Notes under the pieces: generated by a model | The model's database searches: none | What the model saw: the letters and a program-made list of their open reading frames with translations, nothing else | What the model was told of the DNA's origin: nothing | DNA from: DAOUBP01 sp964474695 | GTDB lineage: Bacteria; Chloroflexota; Anaerolineae; CG2-30-64-16 | Assembly: GCA_964474695.1 (NCBI GenBank) | Contig: CAYYTK010000010.1 | Span: 1-64,000 of the forward strand | DNA length: 64,000 nucleotides | Direction: 5' to 3' | Shown: one piece after another, positions 1 to 6,762 of the stretch | Layout of the letters: each line of letters begins with the position of its first letter | Position numbering within the stretch: position 1 is the stretch's first letter | Made by a program: the position numbers and the translations under genes

Positions 1-198
1 CTTGCGTTACAGGTGTGGCCGCAAGCCAGCGGCTTGCGTTACAGGTGTGGCCGCAGGCCAGCGGCTTGCGTTACAGGTGTGGCCGCAGGCCAGCGGCTTG
101 CGTTACAGGTGTGGCCGCAAGCCAGCGGCTTGCGTTACAAGTGTGGCCGCAAGCCAGCGGCTTGCGTTACAGGTGTGGCCGCAAGCCGGCGGCTTGCG
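1..198. repeat. 32-bp tandem repeat array of hairpin units
   Basis: Six full copies of a 32-bp unit run without spacers from the window edge, followed by a partial copy. Each unit carries an inverted repeat (CGCAAGCC, three bases, GGCTTGCG), so the array is a chain of potential hairpins. It lies just downstream of the hisI stop and extends past the left edge. A single related hairpin occurs at 20290-20306. Confidence 0.9.
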
Positions 199-208
199 CA
201 CCATTGGT

Positions 209-562
209 CTAGGCGCGCAGTTCCCGGTAGAAACAACTGACCGCGCCGGTGTGGCACGCGGGGCCGGCGGGGATGACCTGCACCAGCAGGGTGTCGCCGT
301 CGCAGTCGGCCCACAGCGCGGTCACGCGCTGGGTGTTGCCCGAGGTCGCGCCTTTGTGCCACAGCTCAGCCCGGCTGCGGCTCCAGAAGTACGTTTCTCC
401 GGTGGACAGCGTCAATGCCAGCGCCTCCCGGTTCATCCATGCCACCATCAGCACCGCGCGGGTGCGCGCGTCCTGGATGACGGCGGTGATCAGGCCGGAG
501 GCATCCCAACGCAGATCGTCCGGTGAGACCGGCCCCACGGCCTCGGATCGCGGCTCAGCCAT
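209..562 (-). CDS. hisI: Phosphoribosyl-AMP cyclohydrolase
   Basis: HisI opens the adenine ring of phosphoribosyl-AMP, the third step of histidine synthesis, in the cytoplasm. The 117-residue protein has the family blocks WMNREAL (residues 42-48), YFWSRSR and ELWHKG (about 58-71), the metal-binding C-D-G-D stretch (86-90) and cysteines 103 and 110. It is the single-domain form; no HisE pyrophosphohydrolase domain is fused to it. The start overlaps the hisF stop by 8 bp, so the two are probably translationally coupled. It is the last gene of the his operon visible here and is followed by the 32-bp repeat array. Confidence 0.96.
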   Translation of the reverse strand: MAEPRSEAVGPVSPDDLRWDASGLITAVIQDARTRAVLMVAWMNREALALTLSTGETYFWSRSRAELWHKGATSGNTQRVTALWADCDGDTLLVQVIPAGPACHTGAVSCFYRELRA

Positions 563-1334
563 GCGCCGCCTCCGTCGTCACCGGTCGGATGGGGACGCCC
601 CGCTCGATCAGGTAGGTTTTGACCTGGCCCACGGAGAGCTCATGGAAGTGAAACAGGGAGGCCGCCAGCGCCGCGTCCGCGCCCCCGGCCGTGAGTGCGT
701 CGTAGAAATGCGGCAGCGCGCCGGCCCCGCCCGAAGCGATCACCGGAATCGCGACCGCGCCGCTCACCGCGGCCAACATGGGGAGGTCATAGCCCGCGCG
801 GGTGCCGTCCGCGTCCATGCTGGTCAGCAGAATCTCGCCGGCGCCCAATTGCTCGGCCTGCCGGGCCCAGGCGACGACTTCCCGGCCGGTGGGCTGCCGG
901 CCGCCATCGATGGTCACCTCCCACCGGTCGCCCGTCCACCTGCCGTCGATGGCCACTACCACGCACTGGCTGCCGAAGCGGGCCGCGGCCGCGGCGATCA
1001 GCTCCGGCGTGCGCACGGCGGCCGAGTTGATGGAGATCTTGTCGGCGCCGGCCAGCAGGAGCTCGCGCACGTCTTCGACGGTGCGCATGCCGCCGCCCAC
1101 CGTGAAGGGGATGAAGACGGCATCGGCCACGCGGCGGACCATGTCGATCACGATCTGCCGGCGCTCATGGCTGGCCGTGATATCCAGGAAGACCAGCTCA
1201 TCGGCCCCCTCGCGATCGTAGACCTGCGCCTGCTCGACCGGATCGCCGGCGTCGCGCAGCGCCAGAAAGTTGATCCCCTTGACCACCCGGCCATCCTTGA
1301 CGTCCAGGCAGGGGATGATGCGTTTAGCGAGCAT
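555..1334 (-). CDS. hisF: Imidazole glycerol phosphate synthase, cyclase subunit
   Basis: HisF is the TIM-barrel cyclase that pairs with HisH; it uses ammonia from HisH to make imidazole glycerol phosphate and AICAR. The 259-residue length is normal for the family. The N-terminus has the conserved RIIPCLDVKDGRVVKG block with the catalytic Asp at about residue 11. VVAIDGR near residue 130 supplies the second catalytic Asp, and ASGGAG forms part of the phosphate-binding site. It overlaps hisI by 8 bp, and about 230 bp of repeat sequence separate it from hisA. The AICAR by-product feeds PurH, encoded just upstream of the operon. Confidence 0.97.
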   Translation of the reverse strand: MLAKRIIPCLDVKDGRVVKGINFLALRDAGDPVEQAQVYDREGADELVFLDITASHERRQIVIDMVRRVADAVFIPFTVGGGMRTVEDVRELLLAGADKISINSAAVRTPELIAAAAARFGSQCVVVAIDGRWTGDRWEVTIDGGRQPTGREVVAWARQAEQLGAGEILLTSMDADGTRAGYDLPMLAAVSGAVAIPVIASGGAGALPHFYDALTAGGADAALAASLFHFHELSVGQVKTYLIERGVPIRPVTTEAAHG

Positions 1335-1345
1335 GGTGTGTCTCC

Positions 1346-1581
1346 TTATTCGAGGTAGGGGCGAGGCATTCCTTGCCGGATTCGTTGTGACGGAGGACCG
1401 TGCTTCGCACGAGATACCTGCCGCAACGGCGCGTCGGGGAGGGAATGCCTCGCCCCTACTGCCCTACCTCAAGGCATTCCTTGGCGGATTCGCCTTGACG
1501 GAGGACCGTGCTTCGCACGAGATACCTGCCGCACCGGCGCGGCGTGGAAGGAATGCCTCGCCCCTACTGCCCTACCTCAAG
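1346..1581. repeat. Two 108-bp direct repeats with inverted ends between hisF and hisA
   Basis: Two near-identical 108-bp units (1366-1473 and 1474-1581) lie head to tail. Each is bounded by an inverted repeat, a GGTAGGGGCGAGGCATTCC-type arm facing its complement. The last unit runs into the 3' end of hisA, so the final codons of hisA and its TAG stop lie inside the repeat. Confidence 0.88.
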
Positions 1582-2388
1582 CGCCTTAGCCAGGTCGACC
1601 GCGCCTGTGTACAGCGCCTGCCCTACAATGACCCCCTCGACGCCGTCGGAGACGTGCGCGGCCAGGGCGCGGATGTCATCCAGGGAGGCAACGCCGCCGC
1701 TGGCAATGACGCGCAGGCCGCTCGCCCGGGCCAGCTCGGCAGAGGCAGCGACGTTGACTCCGGTCAGCATACCATCGCGCGCGATATCGGTGAAGACGAC
1801 GCGCAGGACGCCGAGCCCGGCCATGCGCCGCGCCACGGTCAGTACGTCCAGCGCTGAAGTCTCCTGCCAGCCGTGGGTCGCCACCCACCCATCGCGGGCA
1901 TCGATCCCGACGACGATCTGCGCCGCGCCGAAGCGGGCGATGGCATCCGCCACGACTTGGGGCCGGCGCACAGCTGCGGTGCCCAGCACCACGCGCGTCG
2001 CACCCAACCGCAGCGCCGTCGCCACGTCGTCCGCCGTCCGCAGCCCGCCGCCGAACTGGATCGGCACATCCACCGCCGCGCGTATCTCCGCCAGGCGCCG
2101 TAGGTTGAAGGCCCCGTCTGTCTCCCCCTCGCCTGCGCACAGGAAAGGGGGCCGGGGGATGAGGCTCTCGCCGGCCTCCCCCTCTCCTGCGCACAGGAGA
2201 GAGGGCCGGGGGGTGAGGGCCCCATCCAGGTTAACCACGTGCAGCCACCGGGCGCCCTGGCCGGCCCACTGCTTCGCAACCGCGGCCGGATCGTCCCCGT
2301 ACACGGTCTGCGCCGCAGCATCACCCTGGCGCAGCCGCACGACCTGCCCGCGGCGAAGGTCAATCGCGGGAAATATCGTAAGTGTCAT
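1564..2388 (-). CDS. hisA: ProFAR isomerase HisA with repeat-encoded insertion
   Basis: HisA is the (beta/alpha)8 isomerase that converts ProFAR to PRFAR. The start at 2388 is preferred because GGGAG precedes it by 5-6 bases and the protein then begins MTLTIFPAIDLRRG, as in the family, with catalytic Asp10. GIDARDG near residue 168 holds the second acidic residue. Normal HisA is about 240 residues and this one is 274. The excess is residues 58-94 (2107-2217), two copies of a motif containing CAGEGE placed in the loop after VVNLDGA. The last codons also come from a repeat. The barrel itself reads intact on both sides. Confidence 0.93.
   Translation of the reverse strand: MTLTIFPAIDLRRGQVVRLRQGDAAAQTVYGDDPAAVAKQWAGQGARWLHVVNLDGALTPRPSLLCAGEGEAGESLIPRPPFLCAGEGETDGAFNLRRLAEIRAAVDVPIQFGGGLRTADDVATALRLGATRVVLGTAAVRRPQVVADAIARFGAAQIVVGIDARDGWVATHGWQETSALDVLTVARRMAGLGVLRVVFTDIARDGMLTGVNVAASAELARASGLRVIASGGVASLDDIRALAAHVSDGVEGVIVGQALYTGAVDLAKALEVGQ
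2107..2217. repeat. Two-copy palindromic repeat inserted in frame in hisA
   Basis: Two roughly 43-bp copies (about 2126-2168 and 2177-2219) each contain the palindromic core CCCTC, one base, CCTGCGCACAGG and then a complementary arm. Both read without a stop in the hisA frame and encode LCAGEGE twice. The phase of flanking HisA sequence is preserved. Confidence 0.85.
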
Positions 2389-2391
2389 ATA

Positions 2392-2424
2392 CTCTCCCAC
2401 ACTCCCACACTCCCACACTCACCC
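2392..2424. repeat. Short tandem repeat (CCCACACT units) between hisA and hisH
   Basis: The spacer between the hisA start and hisH stop is made of repeated CCCACACT-like units. The minus-strand version supplies the GGGAG that serves as the hisA ribosome-binding site. Confidence 0.75.
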
Positions 2425-3069
2425 ACCCGCCAGCCGCACAAAATTCCCCAGTATCCGCAGCCCCACCGCCTGGCTCTTTTCCGGGTGACACTGGATGCCC
2501 CAGACGCTGCCGCGGCGCACCACGGAGGCGTAGCTGATCCCAAAGTCGGTCGTTGCAACGACGTGTGCGGGGTCGTCCGGTGCGCAGTAGTAGGAGTGGA
2601 CGAAGTACGCGTACGCGCCATCGGGCACGCCGGCCAGCAGCGGGTCGGTCCCGGCGTGATGGAGCTGGTTCCAGCCGATCTGAGGAATTTTGAGAGGCTT
2701 CATTTCGGGACTTACATCGCTCACGAATCGCCTCACTCTTCCCGGGATGATGCCGAGACCTGCGTGGCGCCCCATCTCCTCGCTCTCATCGAACAGGAGC
2801 TGCATCCCGACGCAGATGCCCAGCAGCGGCGTGCCCGCGGCGATGGCTTCGAGCAGTCGCTGCTCGAAGCCGGCCCGCCGCAGGTTAGCCGCAGCATCCC
2901 CGAACGCGCCGACGCCGGGCAGCACGATCCCCGCGGCCCCGGCCAGCCCGCCCGGGTCGCTCACGATGCGCGCCGCCGCGCCCGCGGCCTCCAGGGCCTT
3001 GTATACGCTGCGCAGGTTCCCCACGCCGTAGTCGATGACGGCAATCCAAGAATCCGATCTATCCACCAT
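2419..3069 (-). CDS. hisH: Imidazole glycerol phosphate synthase, glutaminase subunit
   Basis: HisH is the class I glutamine amidotransferase subunit that hydrolyses glutamine and channels ammonia to HisF. In the 216-residue protein the catalytic triad is visible: Cys86 in GICVGMQLL, His195 and Glu197 in QCHPEKSQ. The N-terminal IAVIDYGVGNLRSV and the oxyanion-strand PGVGAFGDA are typical. It lies in the operon between hisB and hisA, while its partner hisF is two genes further on. The first seven residues are not conserved, so a slightly later start is possible. Confidence 0.96.
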   Translation of the reverse strand: MVDRSDSWIAVIDYGVGNLRSVYKALEAAGAAARIVSDPGGLAGAAGIVLPGVGAFGDAAANLRRAGFEQRLLEAIAAGTPLLGICVGMQLLFDESEEMGRHAGLGIIPGRVRRFVSDVSPEMKPLKIPQIGWNQLHHAGTDPLLAGVPDGAYAYFVHSYYCAPDDPAHVVATTDFGISYASVVRRGSVWGIQCHPEKSQAVGLRILGNFVRLAGG

Positions 3070-3097
3070 GCTTCCTCACATCTCGCACCACGCACCT

Positions 3098-3142
3098 CGT
3101 TTCACAAACCAGGTTTCTCCGAGAAACCTGGTTTGTGAAACG
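3098..3142. repeat. 45-bp perfect palindrome between hisH and hisB
   Basis: Two 22-bp arms (3098-3119 and 3121-3142) are exactly complementary around a single central base. The core AAACCAGGTTTCT is shared with a second palindrome at 33938-33984, so this is a dispersed element and not a private operon terminator. There is no U-tract after it. Confidence 0.92.
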
Positions 3143-3161
3143 AGCCCTCAGGCCTGACGCC

Positions 3162-3749
3162 TCACCCCAACACCCCCTTCGTGCTCGGCACGCCCTGCCG
3201 CCGCGGGTCGATCTGTGTCGCGGCATCCAGCGCCCGTGCCAGCGCCTTGAATAACGCCTCGGCCTGGTGGTGGTCGTTGCGGCCGTAGAGCACGCGGGCA
3301 TGCAGGTTCAGCTTGCCGTGCACCGCCACCGTCTCCAGAAAATGGCGCACCAGGTCGGCGTCCATGCTGCCGAGGGCCGGCGTATGCCAGGCGGCTTCGA
3401 TCACGGCATAGGGGCGGCCGCTCAAATCCAGCGCCACGAACCCCAACGCCTCGTCCATGGGGACGTAGCTGTGCGCCGTGCGGACGATCCCGGCCCGGTC
3501 GCCCAACGCCCGATCCAACGCCTGCCCCAGGCAGATCGCCACGTCCTCGACGGTGTGATGCGCATCCACGCCCAGGTCTCCCGCCGCGTGCACGGTCAGG
3601 TTGAACAACCCGTGGTGCGCGAAAAGGGTCAGCATGTGGTCGAGGAAGCCGATGCCGGTGGTCACGTCCGCCACCCCCCGGCCGTCGAGCGCCAGGGTCA
3701 GGCCGATGTCGGTTTCGCCGGTCTTGCGGTTTATGGTTGCGGTACGCAT
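3162..3749 (-). CDS. hisB: Imidazoleglycerol-phosphate dehydratase
   Basis: HisB dehydrates imidazole glycerol phosphate to imidazole acetol phosphate using a di-manganese site. The 195-residue monofunctional form lacks the histidinol-phosphatase domain found in enterobacteria. The metal-ligand blocks FLDHMLTLFAHHG (about 35-47), DAHHTVEDVAICLG (about 62-75), the E-A-A-W-H block (about 119) and RNDHHQAEALFKA (about 157-169) are all present. A short ORF with a strong Shine-Dalgarno overlaps its 5' end (3731-3808). HisB itself has only a weak site, so it may be coupled to that ORF. Confidence 0.97.
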   Translation of the reverse strand: MRTATINRKTGETDIGLTLALDGRGVADVTTGIGFLDHMLTLFAHHGLFNLTVHAAGDLGVDAHHTVEDVAICLGQALDRALGDRAGIVRTAHSYVPMDEALGFVALDLSGRPYAVIEAAWHTPALGSMDADLVRHFLETVAVHGKLNLHARVLYGRNDHHQAEALFKALARALDAATQIDPRRQGVPSTKGVLG

Positions 3750-3808
3750 GGGAACCTCTTTTGAATAAAGGCGTAGCTCTTGGCTTGAATGACGTCTTCA
3801 GTCTTCAT
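3731..3808 (-). pseudogene. N-terminal remnant of a four-helix-bundle (S23/IVP) protein
   Basis: A 25-codon ORF starts with ATG 5-6 bases after an excellent GAAGGAG site. Its first 14 residues, MKTEDVIQAKSYAF, are the hallmark N-terminus of the four-helix-bundle family known from 23S rRNA intervening sequences, normally about 120 residues. After about 17 residues the similarity ends and the frame closes inside hisB. I read it as a truncated relic whose ribosome-binding site may now help load ribosomes onto hisB. The family assignment is from memory of the N-terminal motif. Confidence 0.62.
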
Positions 3809-3884
3809 CGTTGGCTCCTTCGCATTACAGATGGGGCATTGTGAACTCGCCATCCGTGCTTACCATACCATTCTCGATTCGCAC

Positions 3885-3915
3885 TTCCTGATTCGTCATT
3901 CGTCATTCGTTATTC
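3885..3915. repeat. ATTCGTC tandem repeat at hisC 3' end
   Basis: Three to four copies of CATTCGT lie directly against the hisC stop codon and extend into the hisB-hisC spacer. The unit resembles the GATTCGC repeats inside hisC and after nadD. Confidence 0.7.
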
Positions 3916-5160
3916 TGTTAGCGCGTCCAGCAGCGCATCGGTCTGCTCCGGCCGGCCCGCGCTGATGCGGATGCAGTTCTCCAGTCCCGGCTTGGCGTAG
4001 TGGCGCACCAGGACGCCTCGGTCGGCCAATGCTTCTTTGAGCCTCTTCGCATCCCGGCCGATCACGCGGCAAAGAACGAAATTCGCGTGGCTGGGATAGG
4101 GCTGCAGGAACGGGAACTGCGCCAGCTCCCGGACCAGCCGCTTCCGCTCGGCGATCAGCGCTTCCACGGCGCCCTGGATCTCGTCCCGGTGCGCCAGCGA
4201 CGCGAGCCCGGCCACCGCGGCTGCCACGTTGACGTTGTACGGCTGCTTGGCTTTCCACAGGCTGGGCATCAGCCAATCAGGGAAAATGCCGTAACCAAGC
4301 CGCAGCCCTGCGATGCCGGCCCACTTGCTGAAGGTGCGCAGGACGATCAGGTTGTCGCGCTCCAACACCCAGCTTGCCAGGGAATGCTCAAGCCCGGCGA
4401 ATTCGATGTAGGCTTCATCCAGCACCACGATCACCGGCAGGTCAAGGAGCCGCCGCAGGTCGTCCGCCGCCAGCAGGCTGCCGTCGGGGTTGTTGGGCGA
4501 AGCGAGGAAGAGGATTTTGGATTTTCGATTTTGGATTTTGGATTTTGGATTGCGTAGTGCGCTGGGCGTGGTGCGTGGTGCGTATTGCGGGCGATCTGCG
4601 GATCGCTTGCGTGGTGTGTGTTCGTTGACTTGCGATTCGCTGATTCGCCATTCGCCACTCGCCATTCGCTGGTTCGCTGACTCGCCGATTCGCTCCACAT
4701 CCATCGAAAAATCCGCGCGCCGCGGCACGGATACGACGGCCGCGCCGGCCAGGGCCGCGTCGAATTCGTACATGCCGAAGGTCGGCGGGCAGTTGATGAT
4801 GGCATCGCCCGGCCCCAGGAAGACGCGGCAGATCAGGTCGATCAGCTCGTCGGCGCCGTGGCCCGGCAGGATGTTGGCGGCCGGGACCCCCGTGTAGCCG
4901 GCGAGCGCGGCCCGGAGCTCACGCTGCTCGGGGTCTGGGTAGATGTGCATGTACGGGTAGGCCGCCAGCGCGGCCGCCACGGCGGGATGCGGGCCGTATG
5001 GGTTCTCGTTGGCGTCCAGCTTGACGATCTGCGCGGGGGGCCGGCCCAGTTGTTGGCTGAGCACCTCGAAGGGCATGATCGGCGTATACGGCGCCATGTC
5101 CGCGATGTGCGGGCGAATTGCGATTCGCTGGAGCAGGTTTGCAAATGATGACTCGGTCAA
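3910..5160 (-). CDS. hisC: Histidinol-phosphate aminotransferase with repeat-encoded insertion
   Basis: HisC is a fold-type I PLP aminotransferase acting on imidazole acetol phosphate and glutamate. I chose TTG at 5160 because AGGAG lies 7 bases upstream and the protein then starts just before LLQRIAIRPHI. Upstream in-frame codons lie in tandem repeats. KLDANENPYGPHP, SPNNPDGSLL, DEAYIEF and the PLP lysine in TFSKWAG (about Lys279) are present. The 416 residues exceed the usual 350-370 because about 58 residues (158-215, nt 4516-4690) between the DFSMDV strand and LFLASPNNP are repeat-encoded. The insertion lies between two conserved core segments, so tolerance needs a surface loop there. Confidence 0.92.
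   Translation of the reverse strand: MTESSFANLLQRIAIRPHIADMAPYTPIMPFEVLSQQLGRPPAQIVKLDANENPYGPHPAVAAALAAYPYMHIYPDPEQRELRAALAGYTGVPAANILPGHGADELIDLICRVFLGPGDAIINCPPTFGMYEFDAALAGAAVVSVPRRADFSMDVERIGESANQRMASGEWRISESQVNEHTPRKRSADRPQYAPRTTPSALRNPKSKIQNRKSKILFLASPNNPDGSLLAADDLRRLLDLPVIVVLDEAYIEFAGLEHSLASWVLERDNLIVLRTFSKWAGIAGLRLGYGIFPDWLMPSLWKAKQPYNVNVAAAVAGLASLAHRDEIQGAVEALIAERKRLVRELAQFPFLQPYPSHANFVLCRVIGRDAKRLKEALADRGVLVRHYAKPGLENCIRISAGRPEQTDALLDALTE
4516..4690. repeat. Composite repeat inserted in frame in hisC
   Basis: The block consists of GGATTTT-type units (4516-4552), a GTGCGTRTTGCG stretch, and a run of GATTCGC/CATTCGC units (4633-4690). The 25 bases at 4589-4613 are identical, on the opposite strand, to 12064-12088 upstream of obgE. 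The GAATGGCGAATCAGCGAAT units recur after nadD. All are read through in the hisC frame. Confidence 0.88.
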
Positions 5161-5185
5161 TGACTGACTCCTGTGCGGGTAGTAC

Positions 5186-5287
5186 ATTGGTAGGTTGGTA
5201 AGTTGGGAAATCGGTAGTTTGGCAAATTGGTAAATTGGTGGACTGGGCTCACCAATGCACCAATCTACCAATCCACCAATCCACCAG
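5186..5287. repeat. TTGGTAGA-type tandem repeats in inverted orientation
   Basis: A run of TTGGTAAATTGG-like units (about 5186-5247) is followed by complementary ACCAATCCACCAATC units (about 5250-5287), forming a large imperfect hairpin between hisD and hisC. The final hisD codons, encoding GLVDW and the stop, lie inside it. Confidence 0.85.
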
Positions 5288-6605
5288 TTCTCATCTCCGC
5301 GGCGCGCGCGTGCGCGGTCAGTCCTTCGCCGCGGGCCAACACGGCCGCGGGGCCGGAGAGTCGCGCGCCGGCCTCGCGGGTGAAGGCGACCAGGCTGATG
5401 CGCTTGACGAAATCGGCCACGCTGAGCGGGCTGGCGTAGCGCGCACTGCCCTCGGTGGGCATCACGTGGCTTGGCCCCGCGACGTAATCGCCCAGCACTT
5501 CGAACGAGTGCTCGCCCACGAAGACGCCGCCCGCGTTGCGAATCTGCCCGACCAGCGCCCAGGGTTCAGCCACCAGCAGGCACAAGTGCTCGGCCGCATA
5601 GGCGTTCGCCAGCTCGACCGCTTCGGCCAGGTCCGCAGTGACGACGATGCCGCCGCGGTCCGCGAGCGCCGCCGCGGCAATCTCCGCGCGGCTTAGCGCC
5701 TCCAGTTGGCGCGCAAGCTGCCCGGCCACCGCCGCGGCCAGGTCCCGAGAGGGGGTCAGCAGGATCGGCGACGCCAGCACGTCATGCTCGGCCTGGGCCA
5801 GCATGTCGGCCGCGGCCCAGGCCGGGTCGGCCGAGTCGTCAGCGATGACCAGCGTTTCCGTGGGACCGTAGAAGCCGTCGATGCCTACGCTGCCGAACAC
5901 CTGGCGCTTGGCCAGCGTGACGAACAGCCCGCCCGCGCCGACGATCTTGTCCACGCGCGGCACCGTCTCCGTGCCGTAGGCCAGGGCCGCGATCGCCTGT
6001 GCGCCGCCGAGCGCGAAGAGGCGGTCTACACCGGCCACATGCGCCGCGGCCAGAATCAGATCGTGGATGCCTGTCTTGCCGGCGGGCGTGCAGGCGATGA
6101 CCTCCCGCACACCGGCCACGCGTGCCGGGATGGCCGCCATCAGCAGCGAGGAGGGCAGGGGCGCGGTGCCGCCGGGGACGTAGACGCCGGCGCGGTCCAG
6201 CGGCCGGATCAGTTGGCCCAGCGTGCCGTCGGGGCCGGAATCGACCCAGGAATCGATGGGCTGCTTGCGATGGAACGCGGCCACGCGTTCTGCGGCCAGT
6301 TCCAGGGCCTCTCGCTGGATTGCGGGCAGCCGATCAAAGGCCGCCCGCCATTCCACCGCCGGAATCTCCAAAACGCTGTCGGTCGCCTTGTCGATCTGCT
6401 GCGCCCACGCGCGGAGCGCGGCGTCGCCGCGCTGCCGGACGTCCCGCAGGATGCGCGCCACCGCCTCGGCCGGCGCGAGCCGTTCGCCGAAGATGCGCTC
6501 GATGCCGTCCAGGACGGCCGCAGGCATCTCCTGATCCTCCCACTGGACGCGGCGCAAGATCGTGCGCCGGGCTTCTTCGGATGTATAGATTGCCACCACA
6601 GACAT
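5265..6605 (-). CDS. hisD: Histidinol dehydrogenase
   Basis: HisD performs the last two steps of the pathway, oxidising L-histidinol to L-histidine with two NAD+. ATG at 6605 is chosen because AGGAGG and AAAGGA precede it; upstream in-frame codons belong to a dispersed repeat. The 446-residue protein has YVPGGTAPLPSSLLM, the NAD/Zn region GPTETLVIADD, AEHDVLASPILLTPS, and the catalytic block EHSFEVLGDYVAGPSH with the active-site Glu-His. The last residues (GGLVDW) come from the tandem repeat at 5186-5287 and do not resemble the normal family C-terminus. Confidence 0.96.
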   Translation of the reverse strand: MSVVAIYTSEEARRTILRRVQWEDQEMPAAVLDGIERIFGERLAPAEAVARILRDVRQRGDAALRAWAQQIDKATDSVLEIPAVEWRAAFDRLPAIQREALELAAERVAAFHRKQPIDSWVDSGPDGTLGQLIRPLDRAGVYVPGGTAPLPSSLLMAAIPARVAGVREVIACTPAGKTGIHDLILAAAHVAGVDRLFALGGAQAIAALAYGTETVPRVDKIVGAGGLFVTLAKRQVFGSVGIDGFYGPTETLVIADDSADPAWAAADMLAQAEHDVLASPILLTPSRDLAAAVAGQLARQLEALSRAEIAAAALADRGGIVVTADLAEAVELANAYAAEHLCLLVAEPWALVGQIRNAGGVFVGEHSFEVLGDYVAGPSHVMPTEGSARYASPLSVADFVKRISLVAFTREAGARLSGPAAVLARGEGLTAHARAAEMRTGGLVDW

Positions 6606-6639
6606 AGAATGATCCTTTCCTCCTAGGAGTTCCAAATCT

Positions 6640-6762
6640 AGTCGTTGATGACGTGCTGGACTAGAGGCCGCGGCATACATGCCGTTAGCCGGTTTCTGAG
6701 TTCTCGGGGCCATGTGCCGGACCGGCTGAAGCCTCGATTCCGGATGCATTTGGAATTCCTGC
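6640..6762. repeat. Dispersed RLQPV-type element between hisD and hisG
   Basis: This segment contains ACCGGCTGAAGCCTCGA and GCATTTGGAATT. It matches 30385-30483 and, in inverse orientation, the repeat flanking the gap in the topoisomerase gene (63416-63469, 63570-63623). Its right part encodes the hisG C-terminus. Confidence 0.85.

Noticed and set aside
1..198. Possible CRISPR array
   Set aside because: The 32-bp units are contiguous with no unique spacers, and no cas genes are present. It is a tandem repeat.
249..1358. Long plus-strand open frame over hisI-hisF
   Set aside because: It is an antisense shadow in GC-rich sequence; the minus-strand proteins are clear HisI and HisF.
5161..5271. 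Longer HisC N-terminus starting at ATG 5271 or 5187
   Set aside because: The added residues are encoded by TTGGTAGA-type repeats, and a strong AGGAG precedes TTG 5160, where the conserved protein begins.
6606..6749. Longer HisD N-terminus starting at 6749
   Set aside because: The extra 48 codons come from a dispersed repeat; AGGAGG precedes ATG 6605.
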